A DNA stretch of 51,971 nucleotides from Eubacteriales bacterium (GTDB taxonomy: Bacteria; Bacillota; Clostridia; Lachnospirales; Lachnospiraceae), in assembly GCA_030539395.1 (NCBI GenBank), contig JAUNSC010000025.1, forward strand, positions 1-51,971, read 5' to 3'. Below, one piece after another: positions 33,016-41,001 of this stretch. A model generated the notes under the pieces. It searched no databases, was not told where the DNA came from, and saw only the letters and a program-made list of their open reading frames with translations. The position numbers were made by a program, and so were the translations under genes. Position 1 is the first letter of the stretch, and every line of letters begins with the position of its first letter.

Positions 33016-35934
33016 ATGAAAATGAAACGATTTGTGGTAAATGGTCTGATCGTAGTCATTCTTAGCAGTATTCTTTTAGGCTGCTATTATTATACGAAGA
33101 GCGTTCAGACCTCCCTGTGGATGCAAAATGCAGAACAGACCCTGGAGATTACCAGTCAGGGCGGGCACGCATTTGAGACTTATATTACAATAGAACAGGA
33201 ACGGGTACATAGTTTAGTCAATAAGATGTCGGAAATAGAGTCTTATGAGGAAAGCAAGATACAGAATAATCTGAATCTACTGGGCGGAGAGACATCCAAT
33301 TATATCGTTGTTGATCTGGGCAATGGAATTTTATACTCAAACCGTCTGGAGGAGCGGCGCTTTTTAAGCGCGGAGGAGCTGGAATTTTATCGTACCTTTT
33401 CCGGCAAAGGCATCAGGGAAAACTATTTGAATATTTATGATGGACAGAATACTATGGGGGCCTATGAATGCTTCATGTTTGCCGATGGAGTTCAAGGTTT
33501 AATGCAAAAAGGTGAGAAAGTTTCTAAGCTTTCAAAAGAGTTCTCCATATCCTTTTATAATGAAAGTGGTTTTTCCTATATAACAAATCAGAACGGAGAC
33601 GTTTTGATCCGTCCATACCATAAAAACAGTAACCGGACGTTTTTAAATATTTTTGATATGATTGCAGAGGAAAATGATGAGGAGGATATTCAGACCTTCA
33701 GGGAAAGCCTGTCAAAGGGGCATTCCGGCGTTATCCAATTTTCCTTTAACGGCTCAGAGAACATCATTACCTTCTCTCCCATAAAGGCCGTGGAAGGATG
33801 GTATATTATATCGATCATTCCAAGCAGTGTCGTTATGGAAAATACAGACCATATACTGCGTTCGTCCCAAATATTTATTTTTGCGGTCTTTATCGTGTTA
33901 ATCATAGGACTAATATTTCTGCTTTTTGAACGGCAAAGCCGCAAACGTATTGAAAGTAAGGAACAGGATATACAATACCGTGAACAGCTATTCAGCATTC
34001 TTTCGGAAAATATAGATGATGTGTTTTTAATGCTCAACAGTAAGTCTTATGCAGTGGAATATGTGACGCCGAACGTGAATCGTGTCCTCGGCATTTCCAA
34101 GGAAGAGGTCACGGCGGATCTTAAAACATTAGGAAAAGCTGCATACATAGGAGGAAAGATCATTTCTTATCCAGAGCTGGATCTGATGCAGCCGGGCCAG
34201 TCGATTACGCTGGAAAGTGAGCGTACTCATAGAAAAACAGCAGAAAAGCGTTGGTTTTACGAATCTGTTTATCGTGTGGGTGACGGCCAATCTGATAAAT
34301 TTATCGTAGTGCTGTCAGACAGGACCAAGGACAGACAAAACAAGATCACGTTGGAAACAGCGTTGAATGCAGCAAATGCTGCCAATAGGGCCAAGAGTAC
34401 TTTTTTAAATAATATAAGCCATGATATCCGGACGCCTATGAATGCAATCGTGGGCCTTACCGTACTGCTGAATCATGATTCCGGCGATCAGGAGCGGGTA
34501 AAGGAATATACCCGTAAGATTACGGCTTCCAGTCAGTACCTTCTGGGTCTGATAAACGATGTGCTGGACATGAGTAAGATCGAGAGCGGAAAAACCACGT
34601 TGAACATCACCGAAATCAATCTGGCAGAACTGATCGACGAACTGGGGACCATGATCCGGCCGCAGGCCAAAGCAAAGCAGCAGGAATTTGAACTTTTTCT
34701 GAAAAATGTAACAACGGAACACCTGATCGGTGACAGGATGAGAATCAATCAGGTGCTGATCAATATTCTGTCGAATGCAGTAAAATACACACCGGCTGGC
34801 GGCAGGATTCAAATGACCGTAACCCAGCTTCCGCAAAAAACAAAAGATTTTGTCCGTCTGCGGTTTGAGGTTCAGGATAACGGTATTGGCATGTCGGAGG
34901 AGTTTTTAGCTGTTATTTTTGAACCCTTCGCCCGTGAAATCAATAGTGTGACGAACCAGATACAGGGAACCGGTCTTGGAATGCCGATTGTAAAAAATCT
35001 GGTTGAGCTGATGGGCGGGACGATTGATGTAAAGAGCAAACAGGGTGAGGGCAGCCTTTTTACGGTTGATTTGGAGCTGCGCATTCAGGAGCAGAATATA
35101 GATGAAGAATTTTGGGAAAACCACAGGATAACCCGTGTACTGGTTGTGGATGATGATGAAAACATTTGCACAAATGTGGTCCGTGCCATGGAAGGTACCG
35201 GGGTGCTGATGCAATACGCATTGGGCGGCAGCAATGCCATCTGGCAGATTGGGCAGGCACATCAGGAGGGCGTACTCTTTGACCTTGTGCTTTTGGATTG
35301 GAAAATGCCCGGTATGGACGGTATTCAAACGGCCAGAGAAATTCGGGCCATGCTGCCGGAGCATATTCCGATTATCCTTCTTACCGCTTACGAATGGGAT
35401 GAGATTGAGGAGGAGGCTCTTGCGGCAGGCATTGATGGGTTCCTGGCAAAACCGTTTTTCCTGACCAGCTTTAAGCAGGCGATTGTAACGGTTCAGGCAA
35501 AGGATCAAAAAATGCCGGATACAGAGGCGCCCGATGACATACTGACAGGCATAACAATACTTGCTGCGGAAGATAATGAGCTGAACGCAGAGATCTTGCA
35601 GGAGCTGCTGAATATGAACAACGTAGCGTGTGATTTCGTCAGCAATGGGCAGGAACTGCTGGAGGCGTTTGAGAAGTCCGAACCGGATCAGTATGATTTG
35701 ATTTTGACGGATATCCAGATGCCTGTCATGAATGGCTATGATGCTACCAGAGCCATTCGGAGCTGTGGCCATCCTTGTGGGAAGATAATCCCAATCGTGG
35801 CGATGACAGCAAATGCGTTTGCAGAAGATGTTAAGGAAGCGCTGGACGCAGGCATGAACGCTCATGTGCCTAAGCCCATTGACATGAGAAATCTGGAATC
35901 AGTGATTGCAGAGCTTACAAAAAAGAAACAATAG
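33016..35934 (+). CDS. Hybrid sensor histidine kinase with two receiver domains
   Basis: The protein has 972 residues. TM1 covers ~6-25, an extracellular Cache-like sensor ~26-275 and TM2 ~283-303. A PAS-like domain at ~320-430 is followed by HisKA with phospho-acceptor His469 in ISHDIRTPMN. The HATPase has its N box LINILSNAVKY, G1 DNGIGM and G2 GTGLGMPI. REC1 has Asp761 (LLDWKMP), and REC2 has Asp899 (LTDIQMP). All catalytic residues are present. It would autophosphorylate, pass phosphate to its own REC, then to the HPt protein encoded next. GGAGG lies before ATG 33016. Confidence 0.95.
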   Translation: MKMKRFVVNGLIVVILSSILLGCYYYTKSVQTSLWMQNAEQTLEITSQGGHAFETYITIEQERVHSLVNKMSEIESYEESKIQNNLNLLGGETSNYIVVDLGNGILYSNRLEERRFLSAEELEFYRTFSGKGIRENYLNIYDGQNTMGAYECFMFADGVQGLMQKGEKVSKLSKEFSISFYNESGFSYITNQNGDVLIRPYHKNSNRTFLNIFDMIAEENDEEDIQTFRESLSKGHSGVIQFSFNGSENIITFSPIKAVEGWYIISIIPSSVVMENTDHILRSSQIFIFAVFIVLIIGLIFLLFERQSRKRIESKEQDIQYREQLFSILSENIDDVFLMLNSKSYAVEYVTPNVNRVLGISKEEVTADLKTLGKAAYIGGKIISYPELDLMQPGQSITLESERTHRKTAEKRWFYESVYRVGDGQSDKFIVVLSDRTKDRQNKITLETALNAANAANRAKSTFLNNISHDIRTPMNAIVGLTVLLNHDSGDQERVKEYTRKITASSQYLLGLINDVLDMSKIESGKTTLNITEINLAELIDELGTMIRPQAKAKQQEFELFLKNVTTEHLIGDRMRINQVLINILSNAVKYTPAGGRIQMTVTQLPQKTKDFVRLRFEVQDNGIGMSEEFLAVIFEPFAREINSVTNQIQGTGLGMPIVKNLVELMGGTIDVKSKQGEGSLFTVDLELRIQEQNIDEEFWENHRITRVLVVDDDENICTNVVRAMEGTGVLMQYALGGSNAIWQIGQAHQEGVLFDLVLLDWKMPGMDGIQTAREIRAMLPEHIPIILLTAYEWDEIEEEALAAGIDGFLAKPFFLTSFKQAIVTVQAKDQKMPDTEAPDDILTGITILAAEDNELNAEILQELLNMNNVACDFVSNGQELLEAFEKSEPDQYDLILTDIQMPVMNGYDATRAIRSCGHPCGKIIPIVAMTANAFAEDVKEALDAGMNAHVPKPIDMRNLESVIAELTKKKQ

Positions 35935-35954
35935 TTTAAGAAGCGGAGATATTT

Positions 35955-36305
35955 ATGGATCTGAAAGAATGTTATGTAAAGCTGGGCGGGAATTATGACG
36001 AAGTATTGGCCCGTCTGTATAGTGAAGATATGATAAGGCGGTTTCTCATTAAATTTTTAAACGATGGAACCTACGACCTTTTGACAGAGCAGCTTTTATT
36101 GGAGAATTATTTGGAGGCATTTCGCGCTGCCCATACGTTGAAAGGAGTCTGTGAAAACCTGGGGTTGTCAGATCTCTGTAAATCCAGCAGCATGCTCACG
36201 GAAGCGTTGCGGGCGGGGGAACGGCCGGAAAACTTGGCTGTTTTAAAAGCTCAAGTCTGTGCCGACTATGAGCGGGCCGCTTCTGCCATTCAAATGCTTA
36301 GTTGA
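35955..36305 (+). CDS. Stand-alone HPt phosphotransfer protein
   Basis: The protein has 116 residues and is all helical. The HPt motif AAHTLKGVCENLG has the phospho-accepting His60. It follows the hybrid kinase by 20 bp and has a GGAG ribosome site. It is the expected shuttle from the kinase REC to the REC of the HD-GYP/GGDEF protein, closing the relay. Last gene of the operon. Confidence 0.92.
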   Translation: MDLKECYVKLGGNYDEVLARLYSEDMIRRFLIKFLNDGTYDLLTEQLLLENYLEAFRAAHTLKGVCENLGLSDLCKSSSMLTEALRAGERPENLAVLKAQVCADYERAASAIQMLS

Positions 36306-36314
36306 TTCTTATTA

Positions 36315-36543
36315 GCCCAAGGGAAAGACTGCTCCATCGCTGAGTGTTTGACGATTGACGAAAGCTTGGGTGTTCAGATTATGCACATAGGGTCCTATGA
36401 TACTGAGCCGGAAACAGTGGCTGTACTGGATGCGTTTCTTTGGGAGAATGGGTATGAAAATGATATGTCAGATGGACGGCTGCTATTTATCAGACCCGAA
36501 AAAGAGTGCTCCGGAAAAGATAAAAACGTATCCAATAAAATGA
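36315..36543 (+). pseudogene. C-terminal remnant of a GyrI-like small-molecule-binding protein
   Basis: Frame 1 reads GVQIMHIGSYDTEPETVAV, then ENGYENDMSDGRL, the C-terminal half of the Clostridia GyrI-like family. The expected ending (LSDPKKSAPEKIKTYPIK, stop at 36541-36543) lies in the +1 frame after a break near 36480. There is no N-terminal half and no start site. It is a doubly damaged remnant beginning about 10 bp after the HPt gene. Confidence 0.75.
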
Positions 36544-36684
36544 GTCTGACGATTGGCTTTATCATTACGATTTTACCACACGCAGATAGATGGTGCCCAT
36601 GTGGGTAGGTTCTTAGCGAACCTGCAAAATGTAATCAATGAAATGAAATAGAGATATCAGAAATTTACGGGAGGAGTTTATTAT
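36544..36684 (+). other. Gap with a possible gene tail
   Basis: There is no intact gene. A short open stretch ending at a TAG near 36650 (reads HVGRFLANLQNVINEMK) looks like the end of some flavodoxin-like or other small protein, but it is too short to assign. Confidence 0.25.
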
Positions 36685-36895
36685 ATGAATAGTAAAACAA
36701 CAGGAACCGTTGTTTCCGTTTCAAAACAATGGTGGTTGAAAGTAAATCGGAAACCGGTCAGAATGCATACGCTTGACGGTGCAGAGTTTCCCTATAGTCC
36801 GATATACTGTTGACGGAATAGAATACACAAAAAGGAAATGGATCTCAGCAGGAAAACCTGTGCCGAACACAGCTTCCTCTGTCACAGTTTTTATG
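36685..36895 (+). pseudogene. Small Clostridia domain of unknown function, frameshifted and 3'-truncated
   Basis: ATG 36685 has a strong GGGAGGAG site. The frame reads MNSKTTGTVVSVSKQWWLKV to EFPYSP and stops at 36811-36813. The expected continuation (VRYTVDGIEYTKRKWISAG, then PVPNTASSVTVF) lies in another frame after a small deletion near 36793. This resembles a short Lachnospiraceae protein often mislabelled as a sugar transporter part. After VTVF the sequence becomes pyrophosphatase-like. Confidence 0.6.
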
Positions 36896-37236
36896 ACAAA
36901 ACTTATCTCGGAAAAATGGTTGATATTAAAATAGACAGACCCATCGGAAGCGTACATCCTAACCATCCCAACTTCACTTATCCTATCAATTATGGATCTA
37001 TACTCAATGTCTTAGGCGGTGATGGAGAAGAGCTTGATGTATATTTGCTCGGCGTAGGCGTTCCGATTGAGGAATATTTTGCCCGTATTATCGGAATTAT
37101 CCATCGTCATAACGATGTTGAGGATAAACTCGTGGCAGCGCCCGAGGGAATTTACTTTACGAAAGAGGAAGTCGCAAAGGCGGTAGATTTTCAGGAACAA
37201 TATTTTGAATATCACATTGAGATGTGTTCACAGTAA
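36838..37236 (+). CDS. Inorganic pyrophosphatase-like protein with a fused, non-native N-terminus
   Basis: From YLGK (codon at 36904) the protein reads IDRPIGSVHPNHPNFTYP, GGDGEELDVYLLGV and HRHNDVEDKLVAAPEG. This is a recognisable family-I-pyrophosphatase-like Clostridia protein with its acidic metal box. The first ~22 codons from ATG 36838 come from the out-of-frame end of the preceding pseudogene and lack a proper ribosome site; the native start seems lost. ATG 36916 would cut into the conserved core. It may be translated poorly or not at all. Confidence 0.55.
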   Translation: MDLSRKTCAEHSFLCHSFYDKTYLGKMVDIKIDRPIGSVHPNHPNFTYPINYGSILNVLGGDGEELDVYLLGVGVPIEEYFARIIGIIHRHNDVEDKLVAAPEGIYFTKEEVAKAVDFQEQYFEYHIEMCSQ

Positions 37237-37264
37237 AAATACCCTGTAAGGATTTTGAAACGGC

Positions 37265-37462
37265 TTGGTGCTGGGACTATTCAGCATGGGGATCGCCCTG
37301 CTGGGCGTGGTAGTTCTGGTGACATACTCCCCGCAAAACGGTCTCATCCTGTTACTAATCGCTTTTCTCAACAGCCCGTTTGGGCTGCCCAAACGGGCCT
37401 TCTGGTTGCTGGGAAAAGTACAGGATTTGAAATTCGCCATCCAAGACAGCGTATATGGTTAA
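37265..37462 (+). pseudogene. CD1845-like small membrane protein, 5'-truncated ICE remnant
   Basis: It reads GIALLGVVVLVTYSP, then LLIAFLNSPFGLPKRAFWLLG and an amphipathic QDLKFAIQDSVYG tail. This strongly resembles the C-terminal part of CD1845-type proteins of Tn1549-like elements. The usual N-terminal hydrophobic region is missing and no ribosome site precedes TTG 37265. It marks a deleted conjugative element here. Confidence 0.6.
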
Positions 37463-37499
37463 ATTATGGGAGGAACTGCAAAATCGTAGCCTCGCCCAC

Positions 37500-37534
37500 T
37501 TTACTTTTAGACTAATATTGCGTATAATATTAGT
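37500..37534 (+). promoter_or_regulatory. abiE promoter with palindromic operator
   Basis: TTTACT (37500-37505), a 17-nt spacer and TATAAT (37523-37528) form the promoter. A 9-bp inverted repeat ACTAATATT-GCGTAT-AATATTAGT (37511-37534) covers the -10 box, as expected for autorepression by the AbiEi antitoxin. Confidence 0.8.
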
Positions 37535-37552
37535 GTGAAAGGAAGTGAAGCT

Positions 37553-38146
37553 ATGGGACAATATGAACAGTTGGACAGGATGCTGGCGGCTCAGGATGGG
37601 ATGCTGCAAACCGCCCAGGTGGTATCTGCCGGAATTTCCAAACCGGTTTTCTATCATTATGTACAGGACCGGGAATTGGAACGGGTTGCACATGGCGTTT
37701 ATCTTTCCAAAGATTCCTGGGTAGATGCGATGTACCTGATCCATCTGCGGTTTGAACAGGCGGTATTTTCCCATGAGACAGCCCTGTTTTTTCACGATTT
37801 GACAGACCGTGAGCCAACCGAGTACACGGTTACGGTAAAGACCGGCTACAATCCCACCAGACTAAAAGCGGAAGGGGTTCAGGTCTTTACCATCAAGGCA
37901 GAGCTGCATGATGTAGGATTGATAACGGCGCAGACCCCCTTTGGGCATACTGTACCGGCTTATGATATGGAGCGAACGATCTGCGACCTGTTACGAAGCC
38001 GGAACAGTTTGGAGATGCAGACGTTCCAGGGGGCGCTCAAAATGTATGCCAGAAGAAAGGACAAAAATCTGCGGACGTTGATGCGCTATGCAAAGCTGTT
38101 CCGGGTAGAGAAAATTTTGCGGCAGTATTTGGAGGTACTACTATGA
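37553..38146 (+). CDS. AbiEi-type antitoxin/transcriptional repressor (type IV TA)
   Basis: The protein has 197 residues: an N-terminal winged helix (MLAAQDGMLQTAQVVSAGIS, then YVQDRELERVAHGVY) and an AbiEi C-terminal domain (PTEYTVTVKTGYNPTR, then YDMERTICDLLRS). AbiEi represses its own promoter and neutralises the AbiEii nucleotidyltransferase without direct binding. ATG 37553 follows AAGGAAGTG. Its stop overlaps the toxin start (ATGA). It is intact although the toxin gene is frameshifted. Confidence 0.92.
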   Translation: MGQYEQLDRMLAAQDGMLQTAQVVSAGISKPVFYHYVQDRELERVAHGVYLSKDSWVDAMYLIHLRFEQAVFSHETALFFHDLTDREPTEYTVTVKTGYNPTRLKAEGVQVFTIKAELHDVGLITAQTPFGHTVPAYDMERTICDLLRSRNSLEMQTFQGALKMYARRKDKNLRTLMRYAKLFRVEKILRQYLEVLL

Positions 38147-38980
38147 TAAAGACAGCAAAGCAGTTAAAAGACCTGGTCCGCAACCTCTCAAAAAAGAAGT
38201 CTGCGGACGCACAGATTTTGATGCGGAACTACATGATGGAGCGATTTCTTGAGCGCATTTCCCTTTCGGAGTACCGGGACAAATTTATTTTGAGGGGCGG
38301 GATGCTGGTAGCGGCGATGGTTGGCCTGGATGCCCGTTCCACCATGGACCTGGATGCAACGGTCAAAGGGGTCAATGTGAATGTCGATGATGTGTCGGAT
38401 TTGATTGCAGGGATTGTTTCTGTCCCTATTGATGACGGCGTGACCTTTCGGGTCAATAAGGTTTCGGAGATTATGGATGAATCGGAATATCCAGGGATTC
38501 GTGTAAGCATGACTACAGTTTTCGACGGAGTGGTAACGCCCTTGAAGATTGACATTTCTACCGGGGATGCCATTACACCGAGGAAAGTCCGGTACAGCTT
38601 CAAGCTGATGCTGGAGGACCGTTCCATTGACATCTGGGCATACAATTTGGAAACCGTGCTGGCTGAGAAATTGGAGAACCAGAGCAACGACCAATACCCG
38701 CATGAGGGATTTCTACGACATTTATATTCTGGAACAGCTTCAAGGGAACACACTGAACGCAGAGATCCTCCATGATGCGATGCTGGCAACTGCCCGAAAA
38801 CGGGAAACGGAGGCCCATTTGACAGAGGCAAAAGAAGTCTTTCACGAGGTGGAGGACAGTCCGGCGATGCAGCAGCTTTGGATAGCGTATCGGAAAAAGT
38901 TTTCTTATGCGGCTGACCTGGAGTGGAATATCGTGATGAAAGCAGTCCGCAAGCTGTATTCTCTTGCGGAGGAAGGTTAA
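38143..38980 (+). pseudogene. AbiEii-type nucleotidyltransferase toxin, frameshifted
   Basis: Frame 1 gives the AbiEii fold with RGGMLVAAMVGLDARSTMDLD (minus first R; nucleotidyltransferase GG...DLD core) up to ETVLAEKLE, then runs into junk and stops at 38775. The proper continuation (TRATTNTRMRDFYDIYILEQ and the whole C-terminal helical domain) is in another frame, ending at 38980. The break is near 38673-38677, where several bases of the conserved EKLETIISR region seem deleted. The catalytic N-terminal core is present, but the C-terminal third is lost, so the toxin is probably inactive. Confidence 0.85.
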
Positions 38981-38984
38981 GAAA

Positions 38985-39323
38985 TTGAAAAAGCACGGCC
39001 ATTACTGTAAAATTTGTGGGGAATATAAAGCCAATGAGAAATTCTCCGGGAAAGGTCACGCTGCGCATATCTGTAAGGCCTGTGCCGCCCTGCCGTTAGA
39101 AGAAAGAACTGAGCGGATGGCGGTCAACCGGCTCTTGAATCTTCCCTGGCGTCTTTCCAAAGAACAACTCGCCTGGCTGAAAAACAGGATGAAGGATAAG
39201 CACCCGGAAGTGCGTATGCTGGCGAAAGAACAATATGAACAGCGATTTCCACCGGTTCATTTGGAACTGGAGGAAAACGAAGATGATTGGGACGTTCTTG
39301 ATGAGGACGAACGAATGGAATGA
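38985..39323 (+). CDS. Zinc-ribbon protein of the abiE operon
   Basis: The 112-residue protein starts at TTG 38985 with GGAGGAAGG upstream. Two CxxC knuckles (YCKICGEYK and ICKACAA) form a zinc ribbon, followed by a charged helical region and an acidic tail (DDWDVLDEDERME). It starts 5 bp after the AbiEii frame ends, so it belongs to the operon. Function is unknown. The next base after its stop begins the VanY tail fragment. Confidence 0.75.
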   Translation: MKKHGHYCKICGEYKANEKFSGKGHAAHICKACAALPLEERTERMAVNRLLNLPWRLSKEQLAWLKNRMKDKHPEVRMLAKEQYEQRFPPVHLELEENEDDWDVLDEDERME

Positions 39324-39464
39324 TTGGGGCAGTCTAGCTACCCAGATGACAAAAGCGATATTACCGGAATCATTTATGAGCCGTGGCATTATCGTTATGT
39401 AGGGAAAGAAGCGGCGAAAGAAATATATGATTTGGATGTCTGTCAGGAGGAATATTTGTACTGA
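39324..39464 (+). pseudogene. VanY-type D-Ala-D-Ala carboxypeptidase, 3' fragment 1
   Basis: About 45 codons in frame read DITGIIYEPWHYRYVG and EAAKEIYDLDVC, ending at TGA 39462. This is the C-terminus of VanY-like carboxypeptidases, with the catalytic Glu and zinc His in EPWH. No upstream part is present. The fragment begins directly after the zinc-ribbon stop. Bases 39412-39443 are identical to 48221-48252, and similarity continues weakly past the stop. Confidence 0.85.
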
Positions 39465-39502
39465 TTTCGTCACGGACTTTATAATAGATTCCCTTTCCTT
39501 AT

Positions 39503-39552
39503 GAAAATAAAACAGAGCCGAAACCACATCAATCAATGGGTTATCGGCTCTG
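39503..39552 (-). terminator. Strong hairpin, terminator-like on the - strand
   Basis: CAGAGCCGA / TCGGCTCTG (39513-39521 with 39544-39552), extended by AACC/GGTT. On the - strand it is followed by a T-rich run (39503-39512). No - strand gene currently ends here, so it is either orphaned or a barrier for the + strand. Confidence 0.5.
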
Positions 39553-39694
39553 CGTCTTTGCGTCTAGCTCTGTGATAACGGAAATTTTAAGTTGTATTAC
39601 ATTGATTAGACTTTCCTTCTTGCATTTTGGACAAAATAAAGGAAAGTTTCTCAGTTCAGTATCACTTTTTATCTTATTGCGGGTTGAAAGAGAT

Positions 39695-39820
39695 GAACGA
39701 CGGTTTGATTTTCACGATATAGGGCTCGCCATCAAGCAGGCGCGGGAGGCCAGCGGGATGACGCAGGAGCAACTGGCCTATATTGTTGACCGAGCTCCGC
39801 GCACTATCATGTATAATGAG
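39695..39820 (+). pseudogene. XRE-type HTH fragment of a Tn916/Tn1549-like element
   Basis: The frame reads RRFDFHDIGLAIKQAREASG and MTQEQLAYIVDRAPRTIMYNE, an HTH_3 domain as in small regulators of Tn916-like elements. The usual ENKG continuation is cut. From about 39821 the same open frame runs into IS1182 transposase sequence. The frame is open from 39536 but the start is not native. Confidence 0.65.
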
Positions 39821-40253
39821 AGAGAGAAAACCGTCAATCAGACAGATCCGGATGCTGGAATTCTGAAACGACCGGGCAAACCAGAGGGGCCGCATTATTT
39901 GAGTCACCAGAGTGTGGATAGCAGACATGGAATCATCGTGGATGTGGAAGTAACTCCTGGAAACGTGAATGATTCCCATCCATATCTGGAACGGATAGAG
40001 TATATGCGGAATCATCTGGGACTGCTAATAGAAGCAGCGGGCGCAGATAAGGCATATGGGAGGAGCCTGATCTGCCGGAGGCTTCAGGAAATGGTAATCC
40101 GTTTCTATACACCCAGAGTAGCCAGCGGCATCCACTATCAGGCAGAGTTCACACGTAAAGAATTCCAATATGAGGAGGAAACGGACAGCTTTGTTTGTCC
40201 TGGCGGAAAGCGTCTGGTATTGAGAAGCCTGGAGAGGGAAGAGTACAATAATG
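39821..40253 (+). pseudogene. IS1182-family transposase, internal fragment
   Basis: It reads KTVNQTDPDAGILKRPGK, VDSRHGIIVDVEVTPGNVND, GADKAYGRSLICRRLQE and FVCPGGKRLVL, the central DDE region of IS1182-type transposases. Both the N-terminal domain and the final catalytic part are gone. It is fused in frame with the HTH fragment upstream and joins Tn916-like sigma leader DNA at about 40253. It is a dead element. Confidence 0.8.
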
Positions 40254-40293
40254 TTGGCCCGAAGTTATTCCCCGGTGCCGCTCCCCGCCGCTT

Positions 40294-40329
40294 CCGTTTC
40301 GGTCACTCGTCAACCACCAACCGAAACGG
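40294..40329 (+). promoter_or_regulatory. Perfect 10-bp hairpin against the ribosome site of the sigma gene
   Basis: CCGTTTCGGT (40294-40303) and ACCGAAACGG (40320-40329) can pair with a 16-nt loop. The right arm ends in the first bases of ACGGAGG, the ribosome site of ATG 40338, so the hairpin could limit translation. The downstream gene is now broken. Confidence 0.65.
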
Positions 40330-40337
40330 AGGTCAAT

Positions 40338-40730
40338 ATGGCTATTATCAATCTTCGGGACTATTACCCGTTTTATACATCGGATTGCTTCATGGAAGTA
40401 TCGGACGAAGTTGCTGAAATGTTCAAAGAGTTTGACCGTAAGGAGGCTGCTTTACTATTCCCTTGACCGGGATGATGGGCTGGAGCATGAGGCTGTTTTT
40501 GTCGCACTTTCGCCCCATGAACTGTACGAGCGGAAAGTAACCATGCAGGAACTTCACGCTGCTATTGCTACTCTGCCGGACAAACAGGCCAAAAGGATTT
40601 ACGCCACTTCATTCTTGGAATGAGCCAGACAGAGATCGCACAGGCTGAAAAAGTGGCAAAAAGCCGTATCTCCGAGAGCATCCAGCGCGGTCTGCGGAGC
40701 TTGGAAAAAATTTTAAAAAATTCTTTTTGA
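40338..40730 (+). pseudogene. Tn916/Tn1549-type sigma factor, two frameshifts
   Basis: ATG 40338 (GGAGG upstream) begins MAIINLRDYYPFYTSDCFME as in Tn916-family sigma factors. The frame breaks near 40445 where about ten residues (the RLRTYRHKA region) are deleted, resumes as YYSLDRDDGLEHEAVF to KQAKRIYA, breaks again near 40601 by about one base, and ends HFILGMSQTEIAQAEKVAK, then LRSLEKILKNSF, at 40730. Region 4 is readable but no single frame covers it, so it is inactive. Confidence 0.85.
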
Positions 40731-40744
40731 GGCGGAACTTTAGG

Positions 40745-41000
40745 CTGGAAAATGAAATGGTTTATCATAGTAAAACGATTGCATATTCAATTTGGCATAT
40801 TTTCCGTACTGAAGATATAGTTGCCCATACATTGATAAATGAGAGCGAGCAAGTTTTTTGTGGGTAATTATCAAGAACGTATCAATTCGCCTATAATTAC
40901 AACAGGAAATGAACTGGTAAAAGAGCATTTGATTATGATAAGAAATGCAGAACAAATTCGGTATTCTTATCTGAGAGAAGCGAAAAGATGGGAGAGCAGT
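40745..41000 (+). pseudogene. DinB-like (DinB_2/DUF664 type) fragment, frameshifted
   Basis: Frame 1 reads MVYHSKTIAYSIWHIFRTED and stops at 40865-40867. The continuation VGNYQERINSPIITTGNEL is in another frame that starts inside the T6 run at about 40851. The order IWHIxRxED then TGNEL matches DinB-superfamily proteins. Both ends are incomplete and the 3' part abuts the WYL regulator. Confidence 0.55.
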
Positions 41001-41001
41001 G

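Noticed and set aside
34906-35865. A 319-codon open frame on the - strand within the hybrid kinase
   Set aside because: It is antisense to the HATPase and REC domains with intact motifs; no ribosome site or family match.
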